DNA of 64,000 nt from Raphanus sativus (taxonomy: Eukaryota > Streptophyta > Magnoliopsida > Brassicales > Brassicaceae). The first letter of the stretch is position 1; the number at the start of each line of letters is the position of its first letter. This document shows positions 25,082 through 35,537 of this stretch, in pieces. Where the stretch lies: assembly GCF_000801105.2 (NCBI RefSeq), contig NC_079516.1, positions 8,494,001-8,558,000 on the forward strand, read 5' to 3'. A program made the position numbers and the translations under genes. The notes below the pieces were generated by a model. The model worked only from the letters and a program-made list of their open reading frames with translations. It was not told the origin of the DNA and did no database searches.

Positions 25082-25529
25082 TTATATAATTTGTTTATTT
25101 TATTACCCAACGAATCAGAGTTTACAGAGAACGATGCAAACATTACAACGCCACTTCCTTGTATTTTCGACCGGATAAGAAAGAACCGACCTTTGATCAA
25201 AAAAAAAAAAGAAGAAAGAACCGACTTATGTACTACCTAGTACGTACATGGGCAGGAACGTATAGTAGGAGGCATGCCCCTACTCTTCGATCTTAGTTAT
25301 CATTCTAATTTCTAAAGATCGTTTTTGACACGCTAGTTAGTTTGCACGCATATTAAGCTCTTATCTTTAGTAGCTACATACTACAAATATAGACAAATAC
25401 AGTAGTTTACAGTTAAAGTAAGAAGATGGAATCAAATCTACAGATCAAGTGATCAACACTATAGATTATTGATTTAGAGGAGACTAGGGTAGGCAGAGAG
25501 AATATAGTGATGATAATATATTTGGTTCT

Positions 25530-26532
25530 TTTTTTTTTTTTTAACACTAAAGATCCTTTCATTGATGAACAAAATGAAATACAGGATAAGATACGGGGAT
25601 GAGATGCAAAACCGGCGAGTATTAGATACTCCCAGAGACAAGAGCCAGCATTAAACTACACTGGAGCCAAAAGACAGTAGAATCAAAACTGATTCTTTGT
25701 AACCAAAAACAGCCTATATTACAGACGACTAAAGAGATAAAAGCAGCTGGACTAAGATCATAAACACAAAACACCCTAGTAATAGAGACCATCAGAGCAA
25801 GGAGGAGAGAGGATAACGCATTGAGGCCGAACTTTATTGGGGAGAACCAGAGACCAATCCTCAATCTACTGCTTCGGAAACACACCAGAAGCTACGAGGA
25901 GACTCGATACCATCCCCGGGAGAAGAAGAAGAACCATTAAACTTCAAACACCCACGGCACAAAGTAGAACAGGGCCGAAGCCCCTCTTCCTTGAAATCGA
26001 GCCGGAGAAACCAACCCGAACCATAAGAGAACCAAAAGACCAACGCATCTATTCCGTTGCTAACGAACTCAAGGAAGAGCGTACCCTCCAAACCCGACGA
26101 GAACACCACCAGAAGCAATCAGCGAACGCACAAGCAGACCAGAGACAGGGCCACCAGAAGGAGCAGAACGGATGTCCATAGACCCAACAAGGAGCCATCA
26201 CCAACAAGGAGATAAAACGCACCTCGCTGACAGAAGGACGAACTGCTATCAAAGCCCCACGGCCAAGGCTCCGGATCTGAAAATCTAGATCTAGATCTAG
26301 AACTGCTTTCAAATCTTATTTAGTCGAGGCAAAGGCTAACCTAGCAGGAAGGAAAAGAAGACAAAGGAAAAACAAACGGGCCGGACCGACGGCTCAGGAA
26401 GGAAAAGAAGACAAAGGAAAAACAAACGGGCCGGACCGACGGCCAAGCTGCCGGCCGGAGACAGGGAGCTTGTGAAATCTAGTGAGAAAGCAGAGAAAGT
26501 ATTTTAGAGAGAAAGTCTGTTTCAAATAAAAT
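25530..26532 (-). mobile_element. Left-arm-specific non-coding retroposon (Sadhu-like)
   Basis: About 1 kb with a T-run at its left end (25529-25542, a poly-A tail on the minus strand). It is flanked by near-identical sites 'atatatttggttct' (about 25516-25529) and 'atatatttgattct' (26534-26547), absent as an insertion from the right arm at about 27955-27975. It is GC-richer than its surroundings with no long conserved ORF, and ends in a '...catcaatgaaaggatc' type 3' UTR. These features fit Sadhu-like retroposons or a LINE-mobilised non-coding RNA. A perfect 50-bp tandem duplication lies near its 5' end. Confidence 0.65.
26345..26444. repeat. 50-bp perfect tandem duplication
   Basis: Two adjacent copies (26345-26394 and 26395-26444) begin caggaaggaaaagaagac and end ggaccgacggc. 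They lie near the 5' end of the retroposon. Identity is perfect apart from the last base. Confidence 0.9.
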
Positions 26533-26876
26533 GATATATTTGATTCTCTCTTTTCAAAAAAAAAAATATATATATATATATTTGGTTTTTGGCGTCAGTG
26601 GACAACACCTGGAACGAAAGAAAAGACGAGATGACCCCTTAAAGAAGTTAGCAGCAAGGGGTAACTTGTGGCAGAGGTACAAATCTGGATGGTGACAGAG
26701 AGGCAAAAAGAGGAGCAGTGGAGTCTGTTTGAATGGTTTCTTAATAAAGAAGGAGAAAGGTTGAGTCAATCAATCAATCTCACTGTTCATTTCATGTCAT
26801 AGTGGACCATGTGAAATTTCTTTCACTTGGTTTTTCATTTTTGGCCTTATTCTCGTATGTAAAATCATATGATTCA

Positions 26877-26931
26877 TGAACAAAGCTATTGTTNTTTTTT
26901 TTTTTTTTGAAGATTGAACAAAGCTATTGTT
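26877..26931. mobile_element. Minimal retroposon-like insertion with a 17-bp target duplication
   Basis: The 17-mer tgaacaaagctattgtt occurs at 26877-26893 and again at 26915-26931. Between them are only 21 bases: one N, a T-run, and 'gaagat' type sequence. The right arm has one uninterrupted copy. It looks like target-primed insertion of little more than a poly-A tail. Confidence 0.75.
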
Positions 26932-26953
26932 AGTGGAAAAGAAAGGTGAAATA

Positions 26954-27001
26954 CGAAGTTATAAACCACAAAAATGACGAAGTTATAAACCACAAAAATG
27001 A
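26954..27001. repeat. 24-bp tandem duplication next to the palindrome axis
   Basis: Two perfect copies of a 24-bp unit starting cgaagttataaaccacaa. On the other side of the axis a different short duplication exists: 'catatttcacctttcttttc' at 27315 and again at about 27377. The inner ends of both arms have therefore been rearranged separately. Confidence 0.9.
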
Positions 27002-27214
27002 TGAATATCTAAACTTTAAACTTTTGGGTACACCTTAACCCTTTGGATGATATTAAACTCTAATCCCTAAAATCTAGTATATGCAATTTTTTTAATATTT
27101 TAACGCCATCGTCAAAATACTAAATTCTAAACCCTAAACTTTAAATCCTAAACCTTTGGATAATCCTAAATTCAAAATCAAAAATATTAAACACTAAAAT
27201 ACTAAATCTTATAA

Positions 27215-27314
27215 NNNNNNNNNNNNNNNNNNNNNNNNNNNNNNNNNNNNNNNNNNNNNNNNNNNNNNNNNNNNNNNNNNNNNNNNNNNNNNNNNNNNNN
27301 NNNNNNNNNNNNNN
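27215..27314. other. Assembly gap (100 N) at the palindrome axis
   Basis: 100 N sit where the two arms meet. The left flank (27002-27214) is the degenerate telomere-like repeat also found at 8438-8600; the right flank goes straight into arm sequence. The true loop length and even the linkage of the arms are unknown. Confidence 0.99.
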
Positions 27315-27548
27315 CATATTTCACCTTTCTTTTCCACTATATATATAACTTCATCATTTTTTGTGGTTTATAACTTCATATTTCACCTTTCTTTTCCACT
27401 GACAATAGTTTTGTTTATGAATCTATATGCTTAGATTTTACATACGAGAATAAGGCCAAAAATGAAAAACCAAGTGAAAAGAAATTTCACATGGTCACTA
27501 TGACATGAACATGAACAGTGAGATTGATTGATTTGACTCAACCTTTCT

Positions 27549-27757
27549 CAGGGGCCGGGCTTAGGTATAGGGGCAAGGGGACGTGGGTCCCGGGACCTAA
27601 CTATTTTTCTGCACAAATAGTATTCAAAATGGGGTTCAGTTTTTTTAAAAAAATAATAATTTAAGAGCCCAAATTTAAAAATTATCTGTAAATACATGTG
27701 AAAGAAAAAATTTAAAATATTTTGCCCAAGGGCCCATCAACTCTTTGAGCCGGGCTG
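27549..27757. mobile_element. Right-arm-specific hAT-type MITE (209 bp)
   Basis: It is flanked by an 8-bp duplication acctttct (27541-27548 and 27758-27765). It begins caggggccgggcttagg and ends gagccgggctg, giving imperfect inverted ends starting CAG, as in plant hAT elements. The left arm at about 26750-26765 lacks it. No coding sequence. Confidence 0.8.
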
Positions 27758-28463
27758 ACCTTTCTCCCATTCTTTATTTAAGTAAACCATTCAAACAGAC
27801 TCCACTGCTCCCTCTTTTGCCTCTCTGTTACCATCCAGATTCGTACCTCTGCCACAAGTTACCCTTGCTGCTAACTTCTTTAAGGGGTCATCTCGTCTTT
27901 CGTTCCATGTGTTGTCCACTAACGCCAAGAACCAAATATTATATATATATATTTTTAAAGAGAGAACCAAATATATTATCATCACTATATTCTCTCTGCC
28001 TACCCAGGGTAGGCTACCCTAGTCTCCTCTAAATCAATAATCTATAGTGTTGATCACTTGATCTGTAGGTTTGATTCCATCTTCTTACTTTAACTGTAAA
28101 CTACTGTATTTAGTCTATATTTGTAGTATGTAGCTACTAAAGATAAGAGCTTAATATGCGTGCAAACTAACTAGCGCGTCAAAAACGATCTTTAGAATGA
28201 TAACTAAGATCGAAGGGGTGGGGCATGCCTCCTACTATACGTTCCTGCCCATGTACGTACTAGGTAGTACATAGGTCGGTTCTTTTTTTTTTTTTTTGAT
28301 CAAAAGATCGGTTCTTTCTTATCGGTCGAAAATACAAGGAAGTGGCGTTGTAATGTTGCATCGTTCTTTGTAAACTCGTATTCGTTGGGTGATAACATAA
28401 ACAAATTATATAATTCGCCAGTTGAAAAGGAAAATCTATTTTTAAAAGAAAATACTTGGAGAG

Positions 28464-28748
28464 CCAATGGCTCAATGCACCCGTTTTTTTTAAAATAGCA
28501 CACACACAAATTAAATTCTTGTTGCACTTATCCCTATTTTCGTAACGTTCATTTTATAAATCATAGTCTAAGCCACGTTCTGATTTAGTTGTCAAAGCTA
28601 CATTGATGATCAACTAAATATCATGTCTATATATGCATTTAGATTTATGAATTAACTTACATAATAGTTTGGTAATTTTCTAGTACATTCAGCATACACC
28701 ACGGAGTGATGGTCGCCAAATTGCTAATGAGTCAATGCTATAGTGGTG
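28464..28748. other. Right-arm-only 285-bp segment, unclassified
   Basis: Left-arm sequence runs directly from 'acttggag' to 'attatttcc' (about 24657-24672), while the right arm has 285 bp between them. The ends share a direct 'caatg(g/a)ctcaatgc'-like stretch (about 28466 and 28727). It could be an insertion in the right arm or a deletion in the left. Confidence 0.5.
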
Positions 28749-29502
28749 ATTATTTCCATGTGAATTTAGGTCTTTTGATAGTTATTTTTAAGTTTATTTG
28801 ATAGTTAATATCTCATATATATTTCCGTTCTATCGATAGACTCCTTCCATTCTGTCAACTTGATACTTTGTTGAATGCATGGAACTTAAAAATGACCGAG
28901 TCATCTATAATATCATTAAATTAATAAGAAAAAATTGTAGGATACCTCTGCATAATCCAAAAAAAAAAAATTGTAGGGATAGATTTCGAAAATAACTCTG
29001 TTGTATGTGATTGCTGATTAATGCATATTGAAAATGTGTTAAAAATGAGTTATATTCGTGTACTAATTAACATCTTAGCTGCGTTTCAATATGCATTACT
29101 CACACCATCAATATACCCCCTTTAGGCTTTAAGGCTTCATCCACCAAAACTATTTCAAAGTTTTTCACACAACAATAATGAAGAGATTGGAACACTTTTG
29201 GACAGTATCTACTAATAAGGATAGTAGTAGTGTAACTCAATCTCTATAGTCAAAATAGAAGCTTGCATTATTATGAATCCACTGTTATGAGCCAAGCAGA
29301 AAAAAAATAATGAGAAAATATTTATAGCAGGAATACACTCTATTGCAATGACTACGATACCCTTTCTCCTCTCTTTTCTCCACCATCTTTTCCCTTATCA
29401 ACTCAAGGCTCATAAATCTCCTCTCATCGTCATCGTAACCCAAAACAAAAATACAGATTATTAAAAAAAACAAAACCTTCGTGTATATCAGATCTCGATA
29501 TT

Positions 29503-30636
29503 ATGGATCCAATCCATGGCTTTATCGGCACAACAAACATCTCACACAACACAAAACCTTATGATCGCCGCCGCAGCAGTCACCACCTCATCCTCCTCCT
29601 CCTCCTCGTCTTCTTCAGGCGGCTCGGCGATGAACCAGCTGAGTAGGTATGAGAATCAGAAGAGAAGAGATTGGAACACTTTTGGACAGTTTCTACGCAA
29701 CCACCGCCCCACTTTCTCTCTCCCGTTGCAGTGGTGCTCATGTTCTTGAGTTTCTCAGGTACCTCGACCAATTCGGCAAGACCAAGGTATACATATATAA
29801 ACATATTCACGTACGTATACGTATGTATCTCTGACATAAAGAATACTATGCGATTTTGTTTATCTACTCAAGAGATAGATCCCAGTTATGAAACCCTACG
29901 TGTTTGAATTGGTTTCTTTGACCTATAAAACATTTGTATTATTGTTCATTGAATTCTTGTTGATATTTGGAGATATTTATTATCATCAACGACAATTATA
30001 TTTAACATGAATTATTAATTTTATTGTTTCAACGGTTATTATTATAAACAAATAATTGCTATGTGTTCTATGAATATTTTTCCTTTGGTGGTTGCATGCG
30101 TTAACTCAATCATAATTATACCATTTTTCTTCTCTATGATGGTTGTATATATTCAAAATGTAAATATAAGTTATATAATCTATTGACGACTCTCCTTCCT
30201 TAACCCGGTATGTATATATAATAAATCATTATAATTATGACGACTCTTCCTGTTACCCGGAATGTATATATATTGAAAATGCTGATACTAAAACGCTAAT
30301 TGAATGATCTTGTTTCTCTAGGGTTCACACACAAACTGTGTTCCGTTTTCTGGACACCCAAATTCACCAGCACCATGTGCCTGTCCACTACGGCAAGCAT
30401 GGGGCAGCCTCGACGCACTCATTGGCAGGCTTCGAGCCGCTTTTGAAGAGAACGGTGGTTCACCAGAGACTAACCCTTTCGGTGCACGAGCCGTTCGTCT
30501 CTACCTAAGGGAAGTGCGTGACTCACAGGCTAAAGCGCGTGGGATCAGCTATGAAAAGAAGAAGCGGAAGCGTACTCCTCCGGCGGCGCTACCACCGCCT
30601 CACCCTCACTCGGTGATTTCCAGTAGCCCTAATTAG
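29503..30636 (+). pseudogene. ALOG/LSH-family pseudogene, right copy
   Basis: Partner of 22842-23943. Exon positions are 29503-29786 and about 30323-30636. It has several frame breaks compared with the left copy: an extra A after ISHNT (about 29552), a 2-bp loss within NHRPP (about 29705), an extra G at the exon 2 border (about 30322), and extra A and T near 30334-30345. It cannot give an ALOG protein. Yet it keeps the intact C-terminal coding stretch [18 protein letters not shown] and a normal stop at 30634-30636, which the left copy has lost. The two copies are broken in different places, so each decayed after the duplication. Confidence 0.85.
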
Positions 30637-31565
30637 CAATAAGTCATATCAGTAAAATATGTTTCAGTCAACTACGTTTGTCAGTGACGAACATGCACAT
30701 GCACGACTTATCTAAAAGTTGCATGCCAGTCTTCCTAAATAATTTAGAAACCTAAAGAATTTTGTGGTGTATTGAATAAACATGTATTTTTCTTTTTGGC
30801 CTTCCATAAACCATGTATTAATATATTTTCAATAAATGCAACATTATTCTATTCAATGGTTTTTAATTTTTCTCAATGGGTTATATATTTTTGTTTCAAT
30901 GGTTTCTATATATTTTTTCAATGGTTTATACTTTTCCCACTAAATGAGTTCTGATGAAGAATCCTATTATTCGAAACTATACGTCTATTAACTATATGAG
31001 TAATGCATACATACAAAGTACTAGTGTTTTCTGGGACATTAAAATTTCTTTTTTCTCTCTCTAGAAACGGATCCAAATGCATTAATAGTAATATACTACT
31101 ATTTTGATCCAAAAAAAGTAATATACATTAGGTTCCTTTTTGTTTATCTTCTTCTCCGGTGTATATGAAACTTCATAATCGGCCCCCCTCTATTGGTCGA
31201 ACCAGCTACCACTAAAAATTCTTTGGATGATATAATAAGTCGAATATTATTGTAGATTTGATAAGACGTGACAAAAGAAGATTTTCAGAATCAAATGGTA
31301 ATTCATGTCTTTTCACGCTCTGTGTATGCCTTCCTTCGTAGTGTCCTAATTTGGTAGGGAATTGGCAAATCATTGAGTTTCTTTGTCCTTGTTACAACAG
31401 TCTTTTCTTTCTTTATTTATTTATATTAAAAAAAAACATTATTGAGTAAATTCTTGATTTCATTTAGCATTTGATTGCGTTTAGCATTAGATGCTTTTTA
31501 ATATAAAAACACTATACTTATTATTTTTGGACATTAGGAAAATAAGATTATAACTATATTATTTA

Positions 31566-32662
31566 GATCATCTCCAACAGCCCTTCGTCCCTTCATTTTT
31601 AAAGGCTTTTGCATTCCAACAGCCATTTATCCCTTCAAATTTTAAAGAGATGAACAGTACACCTCCAAATATGAAGAGGCACTGTACAGGCCTTTAAAAC
31701 ACTGTTTACTTTTCACTTTAGTCTTTCTATTTATATATGTTTAATAATTGTGTACTTATTGTTTTTTATTTGGCATTCTACTATTATAATTATATTGACA
31801 CTTAAATATTATGATTTTGGTCTTATAAAATTATTTTTAAATAATAATAATATATTAATAAATATTATATACCAATATATACTAATATTCAATAAAACAA
31901 AATATAAACATATTATTTCACACATTATATTTTGGAAAAATTTACACAAATGCAAAATTATATTACAATCATAATATTTTACATCAAATAAAAGTTATAT
32001 AAACTGAAATATTACACATTAAAATATTACACGTTATTGGAAGAAAGAGGTATTGCATGATATAATGACTTCGTGTATTATAATGCATAACATGATAATT
32101 GAAGATGAACGAGATATCAATGCACCGATTCGAGATGCAAGACCGGCTCCGTCAATAAGTGTTGAGATGGCCATAAACGAAGATATGCGTTTTCAACAAT
32201 TTTTAGCACGTAATCTTCGAATAAAAAATAAGGATGCTCATTTAGCACTTAAAAATGCTTTGATTGAGCATATTTGGGAGCATTACGGAAATAATTGTAT
32301 TGATTAGTTTTGTATTTTTATATATATATATATATATATTGTAATTTGAATTGTTTATGTTTATTATTATATGTAATTTATGTAATTTATGTTGTTATGT
32401 TTTTTTATCTTTTATTATAAGTAATTTGATGTTATAATTAAATATTTTTACTAATTATGTCAATAATAAATATTAATATGTGTTTACTGTTAATTTATAA
32501 AATTTTAATGATTATAATGAACTATTACTGAAATTGAGGACTAAAGTGTAAAATATAAGCTCTCAAAAAAAAATTGAAGGTCACCATTGGAGAATCACCC
32601 CTTCAACCCTTTATCTTGAAGGTGGACCCTACAAAAAATGAAGGGGCTTGTTGGAGATGCTC
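31566..32662 (+). mobile_element. PIF/Harbinger element relic, right arm only
   Basis: TTA duplications lie at 31563-31565 and 32663-32665. Termini are gatcatctccaacagccc and ggggcttgttggagatgctc, inverted and related to the MITE termini in this window. It contains the C-terminal piece of a Harbinger transposase (see 32053-32307). The left arm has an uninterrupted 'aaataatatag' site at about 21876-21890. It sits exactly against the older MITE 32666-33355. Confidence 0.88.
32053..32307 (+). pseudogene. Harbinger transposase C-terminal fragment
   Basis: The 84-residue reading contains MTSCIIMHNMIIEDERD, the C-terminal helix region that follows the last acidic catalytic residue in plant PIF/Harbinger DDE transposases. 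It then has NEDMRFQQFLARNLRIKNKD and a C-terminal HIWEHYGN. The DDE core itself is deleted, so it is not catalytic. It lies on the plus strand inside the element 31566-32662. Confidence 0.8.
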
Positions 32663-32665
32663 TTA

Positions 32666-33355
32666 GAGCATCTCCAATTCAACCTCAAATCTTTAAATTC
32701 GAAGGTTTTTGTCATTCTAACACAATTTCAAATCCTTAAATTTTGAAATTTTGAATAGTGACACTTCAAAAATGAAGTTTTTCTATTTGAAAACTTCAAA
32801 ACTATTATTCATTTTCTTTTTAGTCTTTACAATTATTTTCTTTCTAGTCCTTACAATTATTTTCTTTCATAAATACATCTATTAACTTTATTTAAAATAA
32901 CTTAAATATACCAAAGTAAAATAAAATAGAATAAATATTACATAACATTAAAATAAATCCACGAAAATAAAAAGACATTAAATAAAGTTCATGCATAATA
33001 AAAATACATTAAACAAATTTAACATAATTAAAGCATTACGGAAATAATGCTTGCGTAATTTGGTATTTTATATGTAATTTTTTCAATTTGTGTGTGTGTT
33101 GTTTTATTATAACATTATTATTTAATATTGTAATATATACTGTATTGTATAATATATTAAAAATATGTTTTATATGCATCTGTGAAGTTTTATCATCATT
33201 AATAACTTTTATTAATGTCAAGAACTATAATGGAAATGAATAAACTTTTAAAGATTTTTTTGAGGATTTAATGTTTTATGGTTGGAGTATCAACCTTCAA
33301 ATCCTCATTTTGAAGTTTTCTCCTCTTAAAGTAAGGTATTGAGTTGGAGATGCTC
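32666..33355. mobile_element. Harbinger-type MITE, right arm
   Basis: Inverted partner of 21188-21875, 690 bp, with termini gagcatctccaattc and gagttggagatgctc. A second Harbinger-family element (31566-32662) sits directly against its left end, separated only by TTA at 32663-32665. Confidence 0.72.
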
Positions 33356-33717
33356 AGGAAAATGACCTAGAAAACTAGTGTTTCCATAGAAAGTGTTGGT
33401 AGTTTGTTCATCTTGTTCTATATGGAATACATAGTTGTTGAAATTTTGTTAAACTGAATTTTTCATAAGATAATTTTTTTTGCACCTAACTTCGTTATAC
33501 TAAAGTCCAATAAGGCAAAAGTTTGTTGAGAACCATTGCCGCAATATAGGACGCATCAAAGTTTGGAGGAGAGTTTGATATTTGGGTTTTTTTTTTTTTT
33601 CTTTGGCACAGGTTTTAGCTTCCTCACGCATACATTCCACATTAATCTTGGTCACACCACATTTGAACATTTCATTGGAAAACACATGGTTCTGATGTAT
33701 AAAGCTAATAGATTGTC

Positions 33718-34722
33718 GGGTTAAAACCGCTATTCTATGGACCAACAGTAGATGCTTTGAAAGCTTATTATTGGCAGGTGAAATGTCTACCGAAGATAAA
33801 ACACTTCTTAAGGCAGATTATTTCAGGTTGTGTTGCGGTTAAAAAGAATCTCAAAGCAAGAGGTTTGAAAGGAGATATTGGTTGTGATAGATGTGAGCAT
33901 GACGAGGAGTCTTTGAATCATGTGTTCTTCGACTGCCCTCCAGCACGGCAAGTCTGGGCGCTATCAACGATTCCGACTAATCCAGAGATTTTTCCATCTA
34001 ATTCTCTATTCACAAATATGTATTACTTATTTTGGTGAGTATTACCGAAACTGAAGGATCATCAATTCGCATGGATTTTATGGAATATTTGGAAAGCAAG
34101 GAACAATAAGGTATTCAGTAATTTGGACGTTGACGCAAGGGATACACTAACGCTGGCTGAAACTGAATCTAGTATGTGGGCTGCGGCACAAGAGACAAAT
34201 ATAAGGAGTTCTATAGCTCCACAAATTCACCAACTTCCCATTATTCCAGGGCGATGGTGTTTTACGGATGGCTCATGGAAGGATAACGAGTCGTTCTCGG
34301 GACAAGGGTGGTTTAGTACGCTCGAAGGATTTACAGGTTTGATGGGGGCTCGAAATGTTAGGACTACTCTATCTCCACTACACGCGGAGGTAGAGGCTTT
34401 AATTTGGGCGATGAAATATATGAAGAACTTACGACAGTATCAGGTTACGTTTGCAACGGATTGTTCTCAGTTGGTGAAGATGGTTTCGGAACCAGAAGAG
34501 TGGCCAGCCTTTGCGAGTTATCTGGAGGATATAAAGAGATTACAAGACAGTTTCTCAAGTTCACAGATTATCCATGTACCACGGACGGAGAATTTAAAGG
34601 CAGATCGTCTTGCGCGCAGTGCCAGACAGCAATCGTCTTTCGTCGTTCACATGGATGCAGAGTTCCCAATTTGGTCCGCAGAGTCTATATGAGTCTGTGT
34701 TGTTGACGACAAAAAAAAAAAA
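33718..34722 (+). mobile_element. 5'-truncated LINE (zinc knuckle and RNase H end), right arm only
   Basis: It is flanked by a 13-bp duplication ctaatagattgtc (33705-33717 and 34723-34735) and ends in an A-run at 34711-34722. The left arm has one unoccupied site at 20819-20831. It carries a zf-RVT-like segment with CDRCEHDEESLNHVFFDCP at about 33886-33945. After a stop at about 34037 comes an RNase H-like (RVT_3) domain at about 34240-34690, with FTDGSWK, HAEVEALIWAMKYM and TDCSQLVKM. Reverse transcriptase is missing. Confidence 0.88.
34123..34692 (+). pseudogene. LINE RNase H-like domain
   Basis: Open reading of 189 residues with the RNase H acidic residues in FTDGSW (D1), AEVEAL (E2) and TDCSQL (D3), followed by ENLKADRLARSARQQ, which holds the last catalytic Asp (D4). 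It is continuous but separated from the upstream zf-RVT segment by a stop near 34037, so the parent ORF2 is broken. RNase H removes RNA from the RNA-DNA hybrid during retrotransposition. Confidence 0.8.
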
Positions 34723-35134
34723 CTAATAGATTGTCAAATTTTCATCTGCTAACTCAATATTACTAGGTTTAGTTTACTTTTAGTCATCTTAGATATCATT
34801 CTATAGATGATTTCCAACGATAACAAACAACAAACTGTGAATTAAACTATTTGAAATTTTTTAGTCACAAGGGAAAGAATGAAAACTAACCAATTTATTT
34901 TTTTCCATTTTAAAAGGTTAAATCTGTTATAATATATAATCAGTTTATATTAAAATATGAGTGTACCTTTTTAAAATTTAACTAAAATTTATACAAATAT
35001 ACCCTGAGCGGAGAAAATCTCTAGTAGTATTAAAGATTAAAGAGTCATTTGGATAGAAAAATACAAAAATAAAGTTATTTAGGTAACAATGCAACAACTT
35101 CTTTATTTAGGTGATTAGTCATAGAACTTCTTTA

Positions 35135-35395
35135 GGTATTTCCAATCTCACTCTATTTTTCACTCCAAAATAGAGTTTAGAATAAAAAATGGTCCAATGG
35201 TACTCTATTTCTCACTCTATAATAGAGAAAAATATGTTTACTCCAAATACTGTATAGAGTAAGTTGTTTTTTTTGTTCATCATTCTATTTTTCTATTCTA
35301 AAATAGAGTACCATTAGAGCAAACTCCATCTCTATTATAGAGTCACTCTATTTTAGAATAAAAAATAGAGTGAATCTTTGGAGATTATGCTCTAT
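35135..35395. mobile_element. Right-arm-only MITE with 'actctatttt' termini
   Basis: Termini are tttccaatctcactctattt and the inverted aaaatagagtgaatctttgg. The interior has several more 'aaaatagagt' repeats in both orientations, able to form a strong foldback. The left arm at about 20525-20545 lacks it. The exact duplication is unclear because a further right-only segment (about 34983-35085) lies beside it and 'atgcgttcacgg' is repeated at 35394 and 35428. Confidence 0.7.
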
Positions 35396-35399
35396 GCGT

Positions 35400-35537
35400 T
35401 CACGGTAAAAAATATGTCTCATCACGGATGCGTTCACGGAACTCGAGTATAGATAGCTCATGCTCGATTACAGAATTGGTGCCGAAGAGGAGGAGTAGAG
35501 AGATGAAGCAGAGAGCGAGAGTGTGGAGAGGACTCAT
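35400..35537 (-). pseudogene. Truncated signal-peptide ORF (45 aa), right arm
   Basis: Partner of 20399-20542 with the same MSPLHTLALCFISLLLL signal sequence. One Arg codon is missing (IEHELSILEFRERIR). The reading diverges after RIRDE because an insertion (35135-35395 and flank) begins there, and it runs to a different stop. The shared 5' exon and differing ends support a relic of one ancestral exon. Confidence 0.45.

Larger units (their letters stand above)
10919..27002 (+). repeat. Left arm of a giant imperfect inverted repeat
   Basis: This arm is the reverse complement, with divergence, of 27315-46711. Paired landmarks (left with right) are 10919/46711 for the outer edge, 13396/44216 for the Helitron end, 14171/43436 for the Lys-rich ORF, 15909/41696 for the F-box start, 18298/39273 for the NDR relic start, 20831/34723 at a target site, 21188/33355 for the MITE, 23943/29503 for the LSH start, and about 26954/27400 near the axis. 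Left-only insertions are 19004-19995, 24716-25081, 25530-26532 and a 21-bp micro-insertion at 26894-26914. Spaces between listed genes (10919-13396, 15650-15908, 17016-17566, 18299-19003, 21876-22841, 23944-24715) hold AT-rich non-coding sequence that is shared with the other arm, and no gene I can support. Confidence 0.95.
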
